A DNA stretch of 64,000 nucleotides. It comes from JAJCYX01 sp965243825 (GTDB lineage Bacteria; Chloroflexota; Dehalococcoidia; Lucifugimonadales; Lucifugimonadaceae). Made by a program: the position numbers and the translations under genes. The stretch is taken from positions 124,001-188,000 of the forward strand of contig CBDEVT010000001.1 in the NCBI GenBank assembly GCA_965243825.1, given 5' to 3'. The notes under the pieces are model-generated. The model made no database searches, was not told the origin of the DNA, and was given only the letters and a program-made list of their open reading frames with translations. This document shows positions 61,696 to 64,000 of the stretch, piece by piece (positions within the stretch are counted from its first letter, which is position 1; each line of letters begins with the position of its first letter).

Positions 61696-62784
61696 CTAAA
61701 GATTAGAGCTGCCTTCTAGCCGCTTCAATCGTTTCTCAAACTGGGACTGTTTCTCGTCGACTTCAGATTCGGTCAAGAAGATCTGGGATCGGTTCCTTCC
61801 TCCGATACCGAATTGATCATTTGAGTAAGGGTTCATGACGGGCGTTTCATGATCAATCTTTTCGCCAAAGCCGATCCTAATCGCATCATATGCAAAGTTG
61901 TAACCAAGCTCGAACCAGTTGACTGGACCGCCACTACTAAACCTCCCTGCATCAACCTCTGTCACGCAGTTGACTCCATCGCTATTCGGAGTCATGTCGA
62001 TGCGAAATACGCCGTCTGGAACTGGCATCATCGCTTTCACGGCGGCTACAGCAGTTTCGAAAACCTCAGGTGGCGCGTCTGCTTTCTGGACGCCTCGTCC
62101 GGGTACACCTCGAGTAGCGATGTCAGAACCGCTACTGATCACCCGCTCCTGGTGCTGACTGGCGATCAACTCACCATCTCTCCAGAGCTGATCACAGGTG
62201 TAGTTTCCGGGCCCCGTCAGGACCTCGGCAGCCTGGAACTCACCCCAGTCGTCACTCATATCGATCCAGAGCCTGGCATGCTCAAAACTCTTCGTTCGGA
62301 AAGCGCCTTTACCGCCGGCTCCCACGTTTTTTCGTAGCCACACATCACCGTTAAGGGCATCAAACGCGGCCTCGAGATCCGAGACATCGTTGAGCATGAA
62401 TGTTTTAGGAACCTTTACACCAGATCGCTCAAGATGCTTGGTAGCGGCATATTTATCGCGCCCACGGGCCACAACCTCTAGCGGTGGCACCCAGGTGCGA
62501 ATGGGCAATCGATCAACGGCACCAGCTATCGCGAACACTTCATCGTCGTGCATTGGCCAGATGAAGTCGGCATTGGACTCATTCGCGATATCAGCGATAA
62601 CGTCTACGTAGTTTGGGTCCGTTCCCCGGGGGCAGACGTGCGTTTCATCAGCTTCGGCGAGATAGACGTGAAACTTGGAACTGTCTACTCCGATTATGTA
62701 GAACTCCTCTTGTGAAGCGCGGAGAGCGCGGCAGATCCCGTGGGCTAGGTGCCCTCCGGCAAATGTGACGAGAATTCTCTTCAT
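61696..62784 (-). CDS. ATP-grasp domain protein, paralogue 2 (mobile-region copy)
   Basis: 362 residues from the ATG at 62784, preceded by GAAGG. N-terminal KRILVTFAGGHLAHGICRALRAS, then FIWPMHDDEVFAIAG, the Lys-containing GRDKYAATKHLERSGVKVPK, VWLRKNVGAGGKGAF as the glycine loop, and NCVTEVDAGRFSSGGPVNW for metal binding. It aligns along its length with the protein at 44978-46072. The same gene in decayed form lies beside a recombinase fragment at 49250. Function as carboxylate-amine ligase is inferred from the fold only. Confidence 0.82.
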   Translation of the reverse strand: MKRILVTFAGGHLAHGICRALRASQEEFYIIGVDSSKFHVYLAEADETHVCPRGTDPNYVDVIADIANESNADFIWPMHDDEVFAIAGAVDRLPIRTWVPPLEVVARGRDKYAATKHLERSGVKVPKTFMLNDVSDLEAAFDALNGDVWLRKNVGAGGKGAFRTKSFEHARLWIDMSDDWGEFQAAEVLTGPGNYTCDQLWRDGELIASQHQERVISSGSDIATRGVPGRGVQKADAPPEVFETAVAAVKAMMPVPDGVFRIDMTPNSDGVNCVTEVDAGRFSSGGPVNWFELGYNFAYDAIRIGFGEKIDHETPVMNPYSNDQFGIGGRNRSQIFLTESEVDEKQSQFEKRLKRLEGSSNL

Positions 62785-63068
62785 TCGTTCGCCTTCTCTA
62801 AACGATCTTGTTGCCCAATACTTCTTTAGTGACGCGCAGATTCTAACTAAGTGGTCCTCCCAACGCTCCAGAATTCCATCTCGCTGACGACTAGAGCCCG
62901 ACACTGAGTAGGTAAGCAGATAGGAGATCTGTCAAAACTCAGGTCTCTGCCCCATTTTTTATCTGAAACAGGTCTTGATCTGGACCTGATCCAATTTGAA
63001 AAAGTTTTCATGGCGCCGAGTTCACAGTGCAAATTGTCTATAAGTCTGAGTTCTGACAGAGCCTAAAG
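62785..63068. other. 284-bp gap between ATP-grasp gene and recombinase remnant
   Basis: No gene recognised. Contains the promoter side of the ATP-grasp gene; a run of TTTTTT-containing AT-rich DNA lies near 62955. Confidence 0.45.
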
Positions 63069-63330
63069 AACGAAAAGGAGTTCAGAAAAGCGAACGCTCT
63101 CCAGAAAGACGAGCGGACGAAGACCGAGGCCAGGTTGGCGGAGATGCGAGGGGAGCTTGAGGTTTCCGAATCGGGGCCGGCGAATGCTCCTGCCCAGCCC
63201 TCACAGATCAAGTCGTCTGTTGAGTCGTTTGAAGAATTGGAAACCCCAAAATGCTAGGGCGTTGTCGCAGACGACCATTCAATCGGCTCACATCAGGCGC
63301 GGTGGGAAGACCAAGCTGGTGTTCAGGTAG
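63069..63330 (+). pseudogene. 3' end of a decayed second serine recombinase
   Basis: The DNA aligns with about 60684-60940 of the intact recombinase gene: AGCGAACGCTCTCCAGAAAG against GGCGAACGCTCTGCAGCGGG, CTCACAGATCAAGTCGTC, and an ending GGCGCGGTGGGAAGA. An inserted T before CTAGG (near 63255) shifts the frame, so it is dead. Only the coiled coil and C-terminus remain. Confidence 0.82.
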
Positions 63331-63514
63331 TTCGTATCCCGTCAGCTCCTGATATCACCGGAAGGTTGTCGCATCTGATTAGTTGAGAAATTTGAATCGT
63401 TATATGAGGGACCTGAATCGCGCCTCGGGTTGCGTTACTTGACCCATGCAACGAACTTCGATCGACCTGCCCTATACTCCGGCGAACTAAAAAGCTTCAA
63501 GACTGGAGTGATAG

Positions 63515-64000
63515 GTGCGACCGAATATTGTTTTTGCGTTTGCTGATGACTGGGGCCGCTACGCCAGCGCCTATCGCGGTCACCCCGGCGAGAGCACGAT
63601 TCACGAGCTGATTGAAACGCCGAACTTCGACCGCATCGCCAGCGAAGGCGCACTGTTTCGCAACGCCCACGTCCCTGCACCAAGTTGCACCCCGTGCCGC
63701 AGCTCTGTCCTTTCCGGTCGATACTTCTGGCAGACCGGACTCGGGGCGATACTGCAGGGCGCTCGCTGGGACGAAAGCATCCCTACCTACCCGCTGATGC
63801 TTGAATCTTCCGGATACCACATCGGTTACACGTACAAAGTTTGGTCGCCTGGTATCGGCCTCAACGCACCGTATGGCGGTACACGAACTGCCTACGAGTC
63901 AGCCGGGACTCGGTTCAACGACTTCTCACACCACGTGGCGGATCGGTTGTCAGATGTAGGTAAAGAGCAGGCAAAATCCGAGCTACTCGACGAAGTACGA
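63515..64000 (+). CDS. Sulfatase family protein, N-terminal part (runs off window)
   Basis: 162 codons from a GTG at 63515, with GGAG 7 nt upstream, to the window edge. The start RPNIVFAFADDWGRYAS has the metal-binding Asp pair (D11, D12) of sulfatases, and C58-T-P60-C-R62 is the formylglycine motif (CxPxR), with a second Cys in place of Ser or Ala between Pro and Arg. LEIGYHTGY-like and SGRYFWQTGLGA parts agree. It probably hydrolyses sulfate esters. No signal peptide is visible. No formylglycine-generating enzyme gene is in the window. Confidence 0.9.
   Translation, partial: MRPNIVFAFADDWGRYASAYRGHPGESTIHELIETPNFDRIASEGALFRNAHVPAPSCTPCRSSVLSGRYFWQTGLGAILQGARWDESIPTYPLMLESSGYHIGYTYKVWSPGIGLNAPYGGTRTAYESAGTRFNDFSHHVADRLSDVGKEQAKSELLDEVR

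Overview
The window looks like a chromosome segment from a marine Chloroflexota bacterium, most likely Dehalococcoidia / SAR202-like. This rests on gene content only: three enolase-superfamily paralogues (an expansion known in SAR202), lipoproteins with long Thr-Pro linkers, a sulfatase, an Anbu proteasome operon, and base composition that appears mid-50s percent GC by eye. There are no rRNA genes and no CRISPR array. The only tRNA signal is half a gene.

Layout. 1-2.8 kb: a DUF885 hydrolase (cut by the window edge) and a serine beta-lactamase-fold hydrolase. 2.9-7.1 kb: a catabolic cluster of an enolase-superfamily protein, a SelA/DgaE-like PLP enzyme and a ThDP-dependent decarboxylase-like enzyme. 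7.1-10.7 kb: two VIT-family iron transporters facing away from each other (one with a ferritin-like domain), each next to a methyltransferase. 10.8-12.9 kb: a pair of oligopeptide ABC ATPases without permeases. 13-18 kb: an acidic zinc-ribbon protein with a FliM-like N-terminal peptide, a TetR regulator and a 14-TM drug exporter sharing a palindromic operator, and an SDR. 17.8-25.2 kb: DUF2235 hydrolase, gamma-glutamyltransferase, TrhO, and a large Thr-Pro lipoprotein. 25.3-31.6 kb: a tightly overlapping nine-gene group 3 [NiFe]-hydrogenase operon. It has unusual maturation proteins: a HypA lacking its zinc loop and a HypC lacking the usual His.

32-46 kb: a PAP2-kinase fusion, a metallophosphoesterase and a Ca2+/cation exchanger. 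These are followed by a secreted TPR-like giant protein, an orphan contractile-tail sheath protein, and a Rho/Rac-like small GTPase that naturally carries Asp at position 12 and Ser at position 61. An ADP-ribosylglycohydrolase stub, a small membrane protein and an ATP-grasp ligase follow. This is the most novel part of the window. 46-59 kb: DUF3754/TMEM143-like protein, an MFS carrier, a scar of decayed mobile DNA, a second enolase paralogue, the Anbu operon (circularly permuted ATP-grasp, alpha-E, Anbu, plus a methyltransferase), a large lipoprotein and an OSBS/NSAR-type enolase.

59-64 kb: a mobile region. The 3' half of a tRNA-Pro(CGG), cut exactly at the anticodon, is followed by a large serine recombinase, TrmL, an ATP-grasp gene, a decayed second recombinase and a sulfatase that runs off the window. 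ATP-grasp and recombinase fragments also lie side by side at 49.25-49.45 kb, so the two genes appear to travel together. A 35-36 bp repeat occurs in three intergenic gaps (50.8, 55.2 and 58.1 kb).
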